A stretch of DNA of 32,524 nucleotides, taken from positions 1-32,524 of the forward strand of contig JAAFIL010000042.1 of the NCBI GenBank assembly GCA_013297775.1, read 5' to 3'. The translations under genes and the position numbers were made by a program. The stretch comes from Bacteroidota bacterium (GTDB taxonomy: Bacteria > Bacteroidota > Bacteroidia > B-17B0 > Aurantibacillaceae). Shown in pieces: positions 1-5,890 of the stretch (the stretch's first letter is position 1; every line of letters starts with the position of its first letter). The notes beneath the pieces are model-generated. The model was given only the letters and a program-made list of their open reading frames with translations, ran no database searches and was not told the origin of the DNA.

Positions 1-123
1 TGGCTTATCAATATCCCTGGCAAGTTGCTCTCCAGCAGAGCTCGCTTCCGTTTAATGATAGCACCACTAAATTATAAGCAATTATGTATATTTACAACCT
101 GTCCGATTTTTGGGGTGGTTACA
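1..123 (+). mobile_element. IS3-family insertion sequence, right end (partial)
   Basis: The segment ends in a terminal inverted repeat at 99-123 (CTGTCCGATTTTTGGGG then TGGTTACA). Its reverse complement matches the left terminus at 32399-32424 over about 25 bases, except that the left copy has one extra C. The element starts with 5'-TG as IS3-family ends do. Because the left copy at the other window edge is followed by an IS3-type orfA start, this is read as the right end of the same kind of element. The rest lies outside the window. The sequence right after the element (GTAG) does not match the one before the left copy (ATCG), so these are two separate insertions or contig-edge copies, not the two ends of one element. 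Confidence 0.72.
3..77 (+). CDS. Possible C-terminal tail of IS3-family transposase OrfB (partial)
   Basis: An open frame runs from the window edge to a TAA at 75-77 and gives about 24 residues, ending NDSTTKL. It stops 21 bases before the right inverted repeat, where an IS3 orfB usually ends, and has the same orientation as the orfA start at the far window edge. The fragment is too short to show the DDE catalytic residues. The assignment rests on position alone, and another frame or non-coding sequence remains possible. Confidence 0.33.
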   Translation, partial: AYQYPWQVALQQSSLPFNDSTTKL

Positions 124-221
124 GTAGGACTTTAAACCAAAGGTTATAACTTTCTTCCAAGCATTCAACTGATTTAAGTTTTCAGTAAGTTATCTAGAAT
201 AAATATTAAAACGATTAATTT

Positions 222-749
222 ATGGACTCAAGTATTGACTCATGTCTTTATGAGATAGCAAAAAAGAAGGGAAAACATTTTGATATTTATATATCTGGTT
301 TAAACATGGATAATAATGAGGTTTACTTACAAGATACCAATGTTGTTATTTATTGTGGTAATGATTTATTTGTTAATATATTTTCATTTGAGGGTAGTTA
401 TTTTGATTCACAATTATCGGTTAATGTACTTCACTTTATAAAAACATCAACGCCTTGCTTTTTTAATTCTATACCTCTTAGAAATATAATGGCAGGATTA
501 GATATGCCATCCATAAAAATTATAACAAGAAATTATGGTGTACTTGAAGAAGTTCAATTGTTAACTAGTGAAGAACACTATAAAAATGAAAAATTGGAAG
601 TGCCAAGATGTATTGCTTTAATTTTTACTAAAAAAATATTATGTTTCTCAGCCGATACTCATAATACTAACCAAACAAATTATTATAATCTTTTCAAAGA
701 AGAATTTGATAAGTTTATTAAAAATAATAATCTAAGAATAAGCTTATGA
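222..749 (+). CDS. Hypothetical protein, AT-rich orphan gene beside IS end
   Basis: This gene of 175 codons is not recognised. The product has no signal peptide and no membrane segment, so it is probably cytoplasmic. It mixes short hydrophobic strands (VVIYCGNDLFVNIF, RCIALIFTKKILCFS) with an acidic, Lys/Asn-rich C-terminus. The ATG at 222 is the first in frame, and upstream DNA is AT-rich with no clear ribosome-binding site. It lies about 100 bases from the IS right end. It is visibly richer in A and T than the housekeeping genes further on, which suggests recent acquisition. Small soluble proteins of this kind beside mobile elements are sometimes orphan immunity proteins, but no sequence feature shows that here. 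It is followed by a convergent lipoprotein gene. Confidence 0.6.
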   Translation: MDSSIDSCLYEIAKKKGKHFDIYISGLNMDNNEVYLQDTNVVIYCGNDLFVNIFSFEGSYFDSQLSVNVLHFIKTSTPCFFNSIPLRNIMAGLDMPSIKIITRNYGVLEEVQLLTSEEHYKNEKLEVPRCIALIFTKKILCFSADTHNTNQTNYYNLFKEEFDKFIKNNNLRISL

Positions 750-814
750 ACTCAACAAACACACCAGTAAAATAACGTTCGGTTCTTGTCCTTCCAACAA
801 TAGACCAGCCCAAT

Positions 815-1510
815 TTATTTTACATACAAGTTTTTATTTAAAGCACGGTATTTACCTCGTATTTTCCCGCCCGCACTAGTAGTATTAGTAGCCGCTTTTT
901 CTGTCGCTCTATCTAATTGACAGTAACTCATACCAATAGGCAATTGGTTCAATTGAGTAAGTGGTAATATAATGTTTTTAGAGGTAACCGTATTTTGTAA
1001 AAACACCTGAAAGTTGAGTGGATTAATCACATTGCCAATGGTTAAACCAATCAACTCGCCCGTAACTAAGCTATCACCTGTCCAAACGTAGGTATAGGCA
1101 CCGCTTGCACGGCGAATGGTATCAATAACCGGATTGGTAAGCATTTTAGCGATAGCAACGGTATTAGCGTAAGTTGTGCCATCTCCATCTTTAAAATTAA
1201 ATGTACCTGAAGTAATTTGTCCGGCATACTCTTTACGGTAGTACCCAAATAACTGATCGTAAGGAATGGCATCGTTATTGAATTTGATTTCGCTGGGCGC
1301 ACTTAACTGCAGCGGTGTACCCGAACCACTGTTAAACTTAAACCAAGCCGAGGCATAGGTTTTATCGGTATTTTTATCGTAAAAAAGTTCATACTCGCCA
1401 TAAATTTTATCTTGTTTCACATCTTTACTATCCGCTGGTTTTTCGCAGGCTGTAAATAACACAACCGAAGTAATAGTACTTAAAATTAAATGTTTTATCG
1501 TTTTTTTCAT
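815..1510 (-). CDS. Putative lipoprotein, function unknown
   Basis: The 231-residue product begins with a lipoprotein signal peptide: Lys-rich n-region, hydrophobic stretch, then lipobox FTAC with the acylated cysteine at residue 22. Mature sequence starts CEKPADSKD. It should therefore be anchored in the envelope, possibly on the surface, as is common for Bacteroidota lipoproteins. The body is rich in Thr, Asn, Tyr and aromatic residues in alternating patterns, suggesting a beta-rich fold. No enzyme motif was recognised. It appears monocistronic, transcribed leftward from the promoter at 1586-1613 and convergent with the orphan gene at 222-749. The start ATG is supported by the immediately following signal peptide. 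Confidence 0.72.
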   Translation of the reverse strand: MKKTIKHLILSTITSVVLFTACEKPADSKDVKQDKIYGEYELFYDKNTDKTYASAWFKFNSGSGTPLQLSAPSEIKFNNDAIPYDQLFGYYRKEYAGQITSGTFNFKDGDGTTYANTVAIAKMLTNPVIDTIRRASGAYTYVWTGDSLVTGELIGLTIGNVINPLNFQVFLQNTVTSKNIILPLTQLNQLPIGMSYCQLDRATEKAATNTTSAGGKIRGKYRALNKNLYVK

Positions 1511-1585
1511 TTTTAGTTTAGAATTAAATTTTTATTTCACAAACAACTTATTTTCCTCGATAAGCCAATCGTTTTAAATCTCAAA

Positions 1586-1613
1586 CAAATATAAGGGGGC
1601 ACTTTATACGCAA
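1586..1613 (-). promoter_or_regulatory. Bacteroidota-type promoter for lipoprotein gene
   Basis: Read on the minus strand, TTG (1611-1613) is followed after 17 bases by TATATTTG (1586-1593). This fits the Bacteroidota sigma-factor consensus TTG / TAnnTTTG. It lies about 75 bases upstream of the ATG at 1510. Confidence 0.55.
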
Positions 1614-1734
1614 CTTAAAAACTGAACCAAGCGTATTTTTTACTGAACGAAACAGATCTCAACTGTCTATTCCATCTAACTTAAATCATAGTATTTAATA
1701 AAGGCAATGATCTATTCTGAAATCCTTTTTCAAA

Positions 1735-1938
1735 ATTTAATTTCCGCCTTTGCGCCCTCTGCATCTTTGCGTGCTATTTTCTCGATATTCCTCCATTTGC
1801 GAACTCTACATCTTTGCGTGCTATCTTTAGTGCAATATTTAATTTCCGTCTTTGCTCCCTCTGCGCCTTTGCGTGCTATTTTCTCGATATTCCTTCCTTT
1901 GCCAACTCTGCGCCTTTGCGTGCTACTTTTAATGTAGT
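1735..1938. repeat. 102-bp tandem duplication composed of TTTGCG-type words
   Basis: Two copies of a unit lie head to tail, at about 1735-1836 and 1837-1938. The period of exactly 102 is seen by aligning TTTCCG (1741 and 1843) and CTCGATATTC (1781 and 1883). Each unit contains two sub-blocks of the form CTTTGCG..CTCTGCGCCTTTGCGTGC. Because 102 is a multiple of three, the block keeps a 76-codon frame open, but that frame is a repeat artefact. Related words recur at 5484-5670. Confidence 0.75.
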
Positions 1939-2158
1939 CTATTATTTAATCGAGTTATAAACTTTATTCTAAAGAACTTCTTTCTTAAAATTACGGTTTA
2001 AGTTGTACAAACCCTTTTAGTTATATAAATAAATAGTTATTTCTCCTTCATTTTATAGTACCCAAAACAACTTATAGTTAATAGACTGCTCAAATAAAAC
2101 CACTCACCGACGTTTAGTGCTATTCACCGACGGTTCCTTTCCAACAGCCTATTTACAC

Positions 2159-2189
2159 TTGCACACGCATTAGGCGCAAAGTATATTTG
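2159..2189 (+). promoter_or_regulatory. Bacteroidota-type promoter of LiaF-DUF4288-LytSR operon
   Basis: TTG at 2159-2161 and TATATTTG at 2182-2189 are separated by 20 bases. Transcription would begin around 2195, leaving a leader of about 25 bases before the ATG at 2219. No other match is seen between the four genes, so it probably serves the whole operon. Confidence 0.6.
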
Positions 2190-2218
2190 TACCCTAATCA
2201 AGTAATAAAATTAAAAGT

Positions 2219-3013
2219 ATGACAACGCTCAACGAACGCTATCAAAACGATAACCGTTTCCAAGAATGGGAACGCAATCACCGAAAAGGCCGCACAATAG
2301 GCGGTATCTTATTAATAACTGCCGGAATTTTATTTTGGTTCGATAAGGCCGGCGTACTCGATATACCGCGATGGTTGTTTTCGTGGCAAACTCTTTTAAT
2401 CGGTATTGGAATCATTAGCGGCATTAAACATAATTTTAAAAACGCGACCTGGTTGATTTTAATTAGTATTGGTACATTATTTTTATTGGCCGAGTTAATA
2501 CCAGGTCTTCATTTAAGATTTTATACCTTTCCAGCTATTTTAATTATTGTAGGGGCTGTATTAATTTTTAAACCTAAAAACCGCTACCACTACTACCAAC
2601 GCTATCAATACCGAAAAGGCGGCAAGTGGAATCAAGATACCAATCCCGACAACTCGGTTTTTAATACCACCGATGAATATTTAAACATTAACAATGTGTT
2701 CGGAGGTGTAAAAAAAAGAGTGGTTAGTAAAGATTTTAAAGGCGGCGATATAAATACCACTTTTGGTGGAACCGATGTTGACCTTATGCAAAGCGATATC
2801 CAAAGCGAAGCAATTATAGACTTGAATGTAACATTCGGTGGCGTAAAATTATTAGTACCCGCACACTGGCGCATAAAATCAGACATCACAACAGTAATGG
2901 GGGGGTTAGAAGATAAGCGACCAATACCCGCTAACACAGGACTTTTAAATGAAAAAGTAGTTGTGTTAAAAGGAAATGTATTTTTTGGTGGAGTAGAAAT
3001 TAAAAGTTATTAA
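2219..3013 (+). CDS. LiaF-like membrane protein (LiaF transmembrane and C-terminal domains)
   Basis: The 264-residue protein has an N-terminal membrane part with four hydrophobic segments, at about residues 27-43, 53-68, 75-92 and 101-118. A basic, Tyr-rich stretch (HYYQRYQYRKGG) follows. The soluble C-terminus (about 150-264) carries five FGG/MGG turns spaced roughly 20 residues apart (NVFGGVKK, TTFGGTDVDL, VTFGGVKLLV, TVMGGLED, VFFGGVEI), as in the beta-solenoid LiaF C-terminal domain. In Firmicutes LiaF inhibits the envelope-stress kinase LiaS. The gene shares an operon with a histidine kinase and response regulator, so a role in modulating that pair is a reasonable inference. It starts 30 bases downstream of a good promoter. 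It is followed after 22 bases by the DUF4288 gene. Confidence 0.82.
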   Translation: MTTLNERYQNDNRFQEWERNHRKGRTIGGILLITAGILFWFDKAGVLDIPRWLFSWQTLLIGIGIISGIKHNFKNATWLILISIGTLFLLAELIPGLHLRFYTFPAILIIVGAVLIFKPKNRYHYYQRYQYRKGGKWNQDTNPDNSVFNTTDEYLNINNVFGGVKKRVVSKDFKGGDINTTFGGTDVDLMQSDIQSEAIIDLNVTFGGVKLLVPAHWRIKSDITTVMGGLEDKRPIPANTGLLNEKVVVLKGNVFFGGVEIKSY

Positions 3014-3035
3014 TCGTTCTTCAAAAATTAAAAAA

Positions 3036-3383
3036 ATGAAATGGTATATCGCAAAATTAGTTTTTAGTATCGAAACAAATGCCGCTCATGCAAGTGCTCA
3101 GTTCGATGAACAAGTTCGCCTGGTTAAGGCCAATAACGACAACGAGGCTTATTTTAAAATACGACGCATCGGTAAAACAGAAGAAGTCAGTTTTAGTAAC
3201 ACCACCTCTAATAACCTGCAATGGCAATTTATTGATGTATCAGAAATGGTATGTATCGGAGACATTACCGATGGCATAGAAGTCTATTCAAACACAGTTG
3301 AAGTAGAAGAAAAAAATAACTACATTAATGCCGTACTTAAAAAAGGAATGGGTATTCAAACCAAGAATTTGGTGCTAGTTTAA
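3036..3383 (+). CDS. DUF4288 domain-containing protein
   Basis: This small protein of 115 residues resembles DUF4288. It has an N-terminal strand MKWYIAKLVFSIE, a central Q(F/E)xExVRLVKA block, an 'N..EAYFKIRRIG' helix, and the W-x-F-I-D-V-S strand near residue 68. It has no signal peptide or membrane segment, so it is probably cytoplasmic. The family has no established biochemical role. It sits between the LiaF-like gene (22 bases upstream) and the kinase gene (29 bases downstream), within one presumed transcript. It may be an accessory of the same signalling unit, but nothing in the sequence proves it. Confidence 0.7.
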   Translation: MKWYIAKLVFSIETNAAHASAQFDEQVRLVKANNDNEAYFKIRRIGKTEEVSFSNTTSNNLQWQFIDVSEMVCIGDITDGIEVYSNTVEVEEKNNYINAVLKKGMGIQTKNLVLV

Positions 3384-3412
3384 TTCCTTTACGGTAAATA
3401 TTAAGTTTATAA

Positions 3413-4489
3413 ATGAATACGCCGCTAATGAATAAATCTATATCGCGCCAACGTTTAATGATGGGCTTATCCTTAGCTTGGGGTATCTGTTTATTGGTGC
3501 AAGTATCTGTTTTAAGAGACTACGGCATTAGTTTTAGAGCCGCCTTTACCGATGCCAGTGTTTCGTGTGGTTTATTGTGTGCGTACTCGTTTTTAACTAT
3601 CCTTGTTTTTCGAGTGGTTAATGTCGGTTTAAAAAATGCGTACCAGCGTTTAACTTGGGTCTTGGCTTTAACAGCACTCATCGTCATTAAAGAAAAATGG
3701 CTTATTCATTTTATTCTCAACGATGCACCATACGATGTATTTTTTTTACAGCATTTATATTTACGAATTTGCATAACGCTGTTATTTTGTTTGTTAATTA
3801 CCTTGCTAACGTGGATGTGGTATTACTTTAAAGCCGAACAAGAAACCAACTTACAGCAAGAGAAAATGCAGCAAACTTTAAAAGAAAGCGAATTGAATAA
3901 ATTACGGCAACAATTGCAGCCACATTTTTTATTCAACAGCCTCAATTCGATTAGTGCCTTGGTAGTGAGCGAACCTAAATTAGCCCGCAACATGATACAA
4001 AACTTATCCGATTTTTTGAGAGGCACTATTAAAAAAGAAGATAACCAATTAACAACTTTAGGCGAAGAATTAAGTTTGCTAAACTTATACTTATCCATCG
4101 AAAAAATAAGGTTTGGACATCGCCTAAAAACCGACTTAATAATACCCAACGAACTCGCTCAAACAACATTACCCCCTTTACTTTTACAACCTTTGTTAGA
4201 GAATAGCATCAAGTTTGGCTTATACGATAGGATAGACGAGGTGCTCATAACTTTAAACGCAACACTCATTCAAAACGAGTTAATTTTAGAAATTAAAAAT
4301 CCGTACGACTCTAAAACAGCAACACAACGGCATGGCGAAGGTTTTGGATTAAGCGCGGTGGCTCGTCGTTTGGTTTTAATTTATGGTAGAACCGATTTAT
4401 TAAACGTCGAAAGTAACGCCGATACATTTACCTGCACCATTCGTATTCCACAACAATATAGTTTAGCCATTAACCCCCAATCAACATGA
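3413..4489 (+). CDS. LytS/YehU-type sensor histidine kinase
   Basis: The 358-residue protein belongs to the HisKA_7TM/His_kinase (LytS/YehU) type. About four hydrophobic segments span residues 15-145, and a coiled helix rich in Gln and Glu links them to the kinase. The phosphoacceptor is His171 in QLQPHFLFNSLNS. The ATP-binding domain shows the N-box LLLQPLLENSIKFG and a glycine box GEGFGLSAVARRL; the family more often has ENAIKHG and GxGIGL. It would phosphorylate the LytTR regulator encoded next, whose ATG overlaps this stop by four bases (ATGA), indicating translational coupling. There is no large extracellular sensing domain. The signal may be perceived in the membrane, possibly through the LiaF-like protein encoded upstream. 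Confidence 0.88.
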   Translation: MNTPLMNKSISRQRLMMGLSLAWGICLLVQVSVLRDYGISFRAAFTDASVSCGLLCAYSFLTILVFRVVNVGLKNAYQRLTWVLALTALIVIKEKWLIHFILNDAPYDVFFLQHLYLRICITLLFCLLITLLTWMWYYFKAEQETNLQQEKMQQTLKESELNKLRQQLQPHFLFNSLNSISALVVSEPKLARNMIQNLSDFLRGTIKKEDNQLTTLGEELSLLNLYLSIEKIRFGHRLKTDLIIPNELAQTTLPPLLLQPLLENSIKFGLYDRIDEVLITLNATLIQNELILEIKNPYDSKTATQRHGEGFGLSAVARRLVLIYGRTDLLNVESNADTFTCTIRIPQQYSLAINPQST

Positions 4490-5229
4490 TAAAAGTAATA
4501 CTTATAGATGATGAACCTTTGGCCCGCAGCTTGGTTAAAGAGTATTTAAAACCTTATACTAATTTTCAAGTGGTAGCCGAATGTAACGATGGCTTTGCAG
4601 GCATTAAAGCCATTCAAGAGCATAAACCCGATTTGATTTTTTTAGATATACAAATGCCCAAAATTAATGGCTTCGAACTATTAGAGTTGTTAGAGCAACG
4701 CCCCGCCGTTATTTTTGCAACTGCCTTTGATGAGTTTGCACTGAAAGCGTTTGAGCAACATGCCATTGATTATTTATTAAAGCCTTTTAGCGAAGAACGT
4801 TTCGAGCAAGCACTAAAAAAATGGATGCTTCAAAATCCAAGCGCACAAGCGCAAAAACGTCTAGATGAGTTAATGAATGCACCGAGTCCCAAACACCTCG
4901 ATGAACAACACCGTATTGTTGTAAAAGAAGGAAGTCAAGTGGTGATTTTACCAGTTCAAGAGGTGAGCCACATTGAGGCTTACGACGACTACGTGAAAAT
5001 ATTTAATTCGCAAACTTTTTTTCTGAAAAAACGAACCATGTCGTATTATGAAGATTTACTAAACCCTGCACAATTTATTAGAGTACACCGTTCCTTTATT
5101 TTAAACCTACAATACCTTACCCGCATCGAATCGCCCGATAAGGCCAATTACACCGCCATTTTAAAAAATGGGGCAAAAGTACCTTTAAGTCGAAGCGGAC
5201 ACGCTCGCCTCAAAGAGGTTTTAAAATAA
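4486..5229 (+). CDS. LytR/AlgR-family response regulator (REC-LytTR)
   Basis: The 247-residue protein has an N-terminal receiver domain (1-115): acidic pair Asp8/Asp9, phosphoacceptor Asp54 in LIFLDIQMP, Thr79 in FATAF and Lys99 in LLKPF. The C-terminal LytTR DNA-binding domain covers about residues 140-245, with typical blocks 'VSHIEAYDDYVKIF', 'FIRVHRSFILNL' and 'VPLSRSGHARLKEVL'. It binds direct repeats upstream of target genes as a dimer in characterised relatives. The cognate kinase is the overlapping upstream gene. No terminator hairpin was seen after the stop. Targets cannot be read from the window; autoregulation of the operon promoter is possible. Confidence 0.9.
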   Translation: MIKVILIDDEPLARSLVKEYLKPYTNFQVVAECNDGFAGIKAIQEHKPDLIFLDIQMPKINGFELLELLEQRPAVIFATAFDEFALKAFEQHAIDYLLKPFSEERFEQALKKWMLQNPSAQAQKRLDELMNAPSPKHLDEQHRIVVKEGSQVVILPVQEVSHIEAYDDYVKIFNSQTFFLKKRTMSYYEDLLNPAQFIRVHRSFILNLQYLTRIESPDKANYTAILKNGAKVPLSRSGHARLKEVLK

Positions 5230-5470
5230 ACAGACGACCCAACACCAAGTAGTATCTAATTCGATGGACTGCTATTAAATTCAAATATATTTCAGTCTAA
5301 TCTTTTGATAAAAATTGGTGCTGTTTTCGTTGCTAATTTTCGACAGGGTAAATATCTAGTGTGTGTTTAAGCCAGCTACGCCTTTAATTACCAGGCATTT
5401 TACACCAGTTTTTGAATACCTCATCCTGAAAAATAATAATTAAATGGGGCTAATGTCTTAAAATTTAGAC

Positions 5471-5712
5471 TAAGCATTCATTCACTTCTCCCTTTGCGAA
5501 TCTTTGCGCCTTGGCGTGCCATATTTTTTGCGTGCCATCCCTACTAATAGACAAATGTCCTAATCAATTTATCGCTTTTATCCTAAAAAATATATTCTTA
5601 AACCTAAGCATTATCAATCCAATTACTTCTTCCTTTGCGAGTCTTTGCGCCTTTGCGTGCCATACCTTTTTGCGAGTATTCCTTCTGATAAACAAGCGTT
5701 CTTTTCATCCTA
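5471..5712. repeat. Imperfect duplication with TTTGCG words
   Basis: Two diverged copies, about 5471-5565 and 5605-5712, share the order TAAGCATT, then CCTTTGCGA, TCTTTGCGCCTT.GCGTGCCAT, TTTTTGCG and a TA/GATA(G/A)ACAA tail. The offset varies from 134 to 141 bases because of small indels. The vocabulary is that of the tandem duplication at 1735-1938, but this block is more decayed. Confidence 0.6.
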
Positions 5713-5822
5713 AATCAAAATATTAACAAAGAAAAAAATAGAGATGTTTTAACATATATACCATGCAAAAACAAAAATAGCTCAACATTTCATTGCAAAA
5801 TTTATCAAAATGAGGTAAATAT

Positions 5823-5852
5823 TTGAGGTTTGCTAACTTATCGTTATATTTA
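5823..5852 (+). promoter_or_regulatory. Candidate promoter for the CotH-like/PorP pair
   Basis: TTG (5823-5825) and TATATTTA (5845-5852) are 19 bases apart, which fits the Bacteroidota consensus except for the last base of the downstream box. It lies about 40 bases before the ATG at 5891. Confidence 0.42.
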
Positions 5853-5890
5853 CCATTCATAAGAAATTAAACACGTTTGCTATAAAAGAT

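Larger units (their letters stand above)
1511..2218. other. Intergenic region with two divergent promoters and a tandem repeat
   Basis: This 708-base gap separates the leftward lipoprotein gene from the rightward LiaF-LytSR operon. It holds a leftward promoter (1586-1613), the 102-bp TTTGCG tandem duplication (about 1735-1938) and a rightward promoter (2159-2189). Between 1939 and 2158 only AT-rich DNA was seen, plus a short direct repeat of TTCACCGACG around 2104-2133. No RNA gene was recognised. Confidence 0.6.
5230..5890. other. Intergenic region with TTTGCG repeat cluster
   Basis: The 661-base gap after the LytTR gene contains a degenerate duplicated block of TTTGCG words at 5471-5712, and a promoter-like pair at 5823-5852 serving the next gene. 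The part from 5230 to 5470 shows no recognisable signal, and no RNA gene was seen. A frame of about 70 codons through the repeats (5511-5726) is low-complexity and is not considered a gene. Confidence 0.55.

Noticed and set aside
1741-1930. Possible CRISPR-like array in the TTTGCG repeats
   Set aside because: Only two long units exist, the intervals between short words are not unique spacers of constant length, and no cas gene is nearby.
1707-1937. 76-codon open frame through the TTTGCG duplication
   Set aside because: The frame is open because the repeat period (102) is a multiple of three. The product is a doubled low-complexity sequence with no independent sign of coding.
5511-5726. 71-codon open frame in the second TTTGCG block
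   Set aside because: It also runs through repeat DNA. The Cys/Phe/Leu-rich product looks like translated intergenic repeat.
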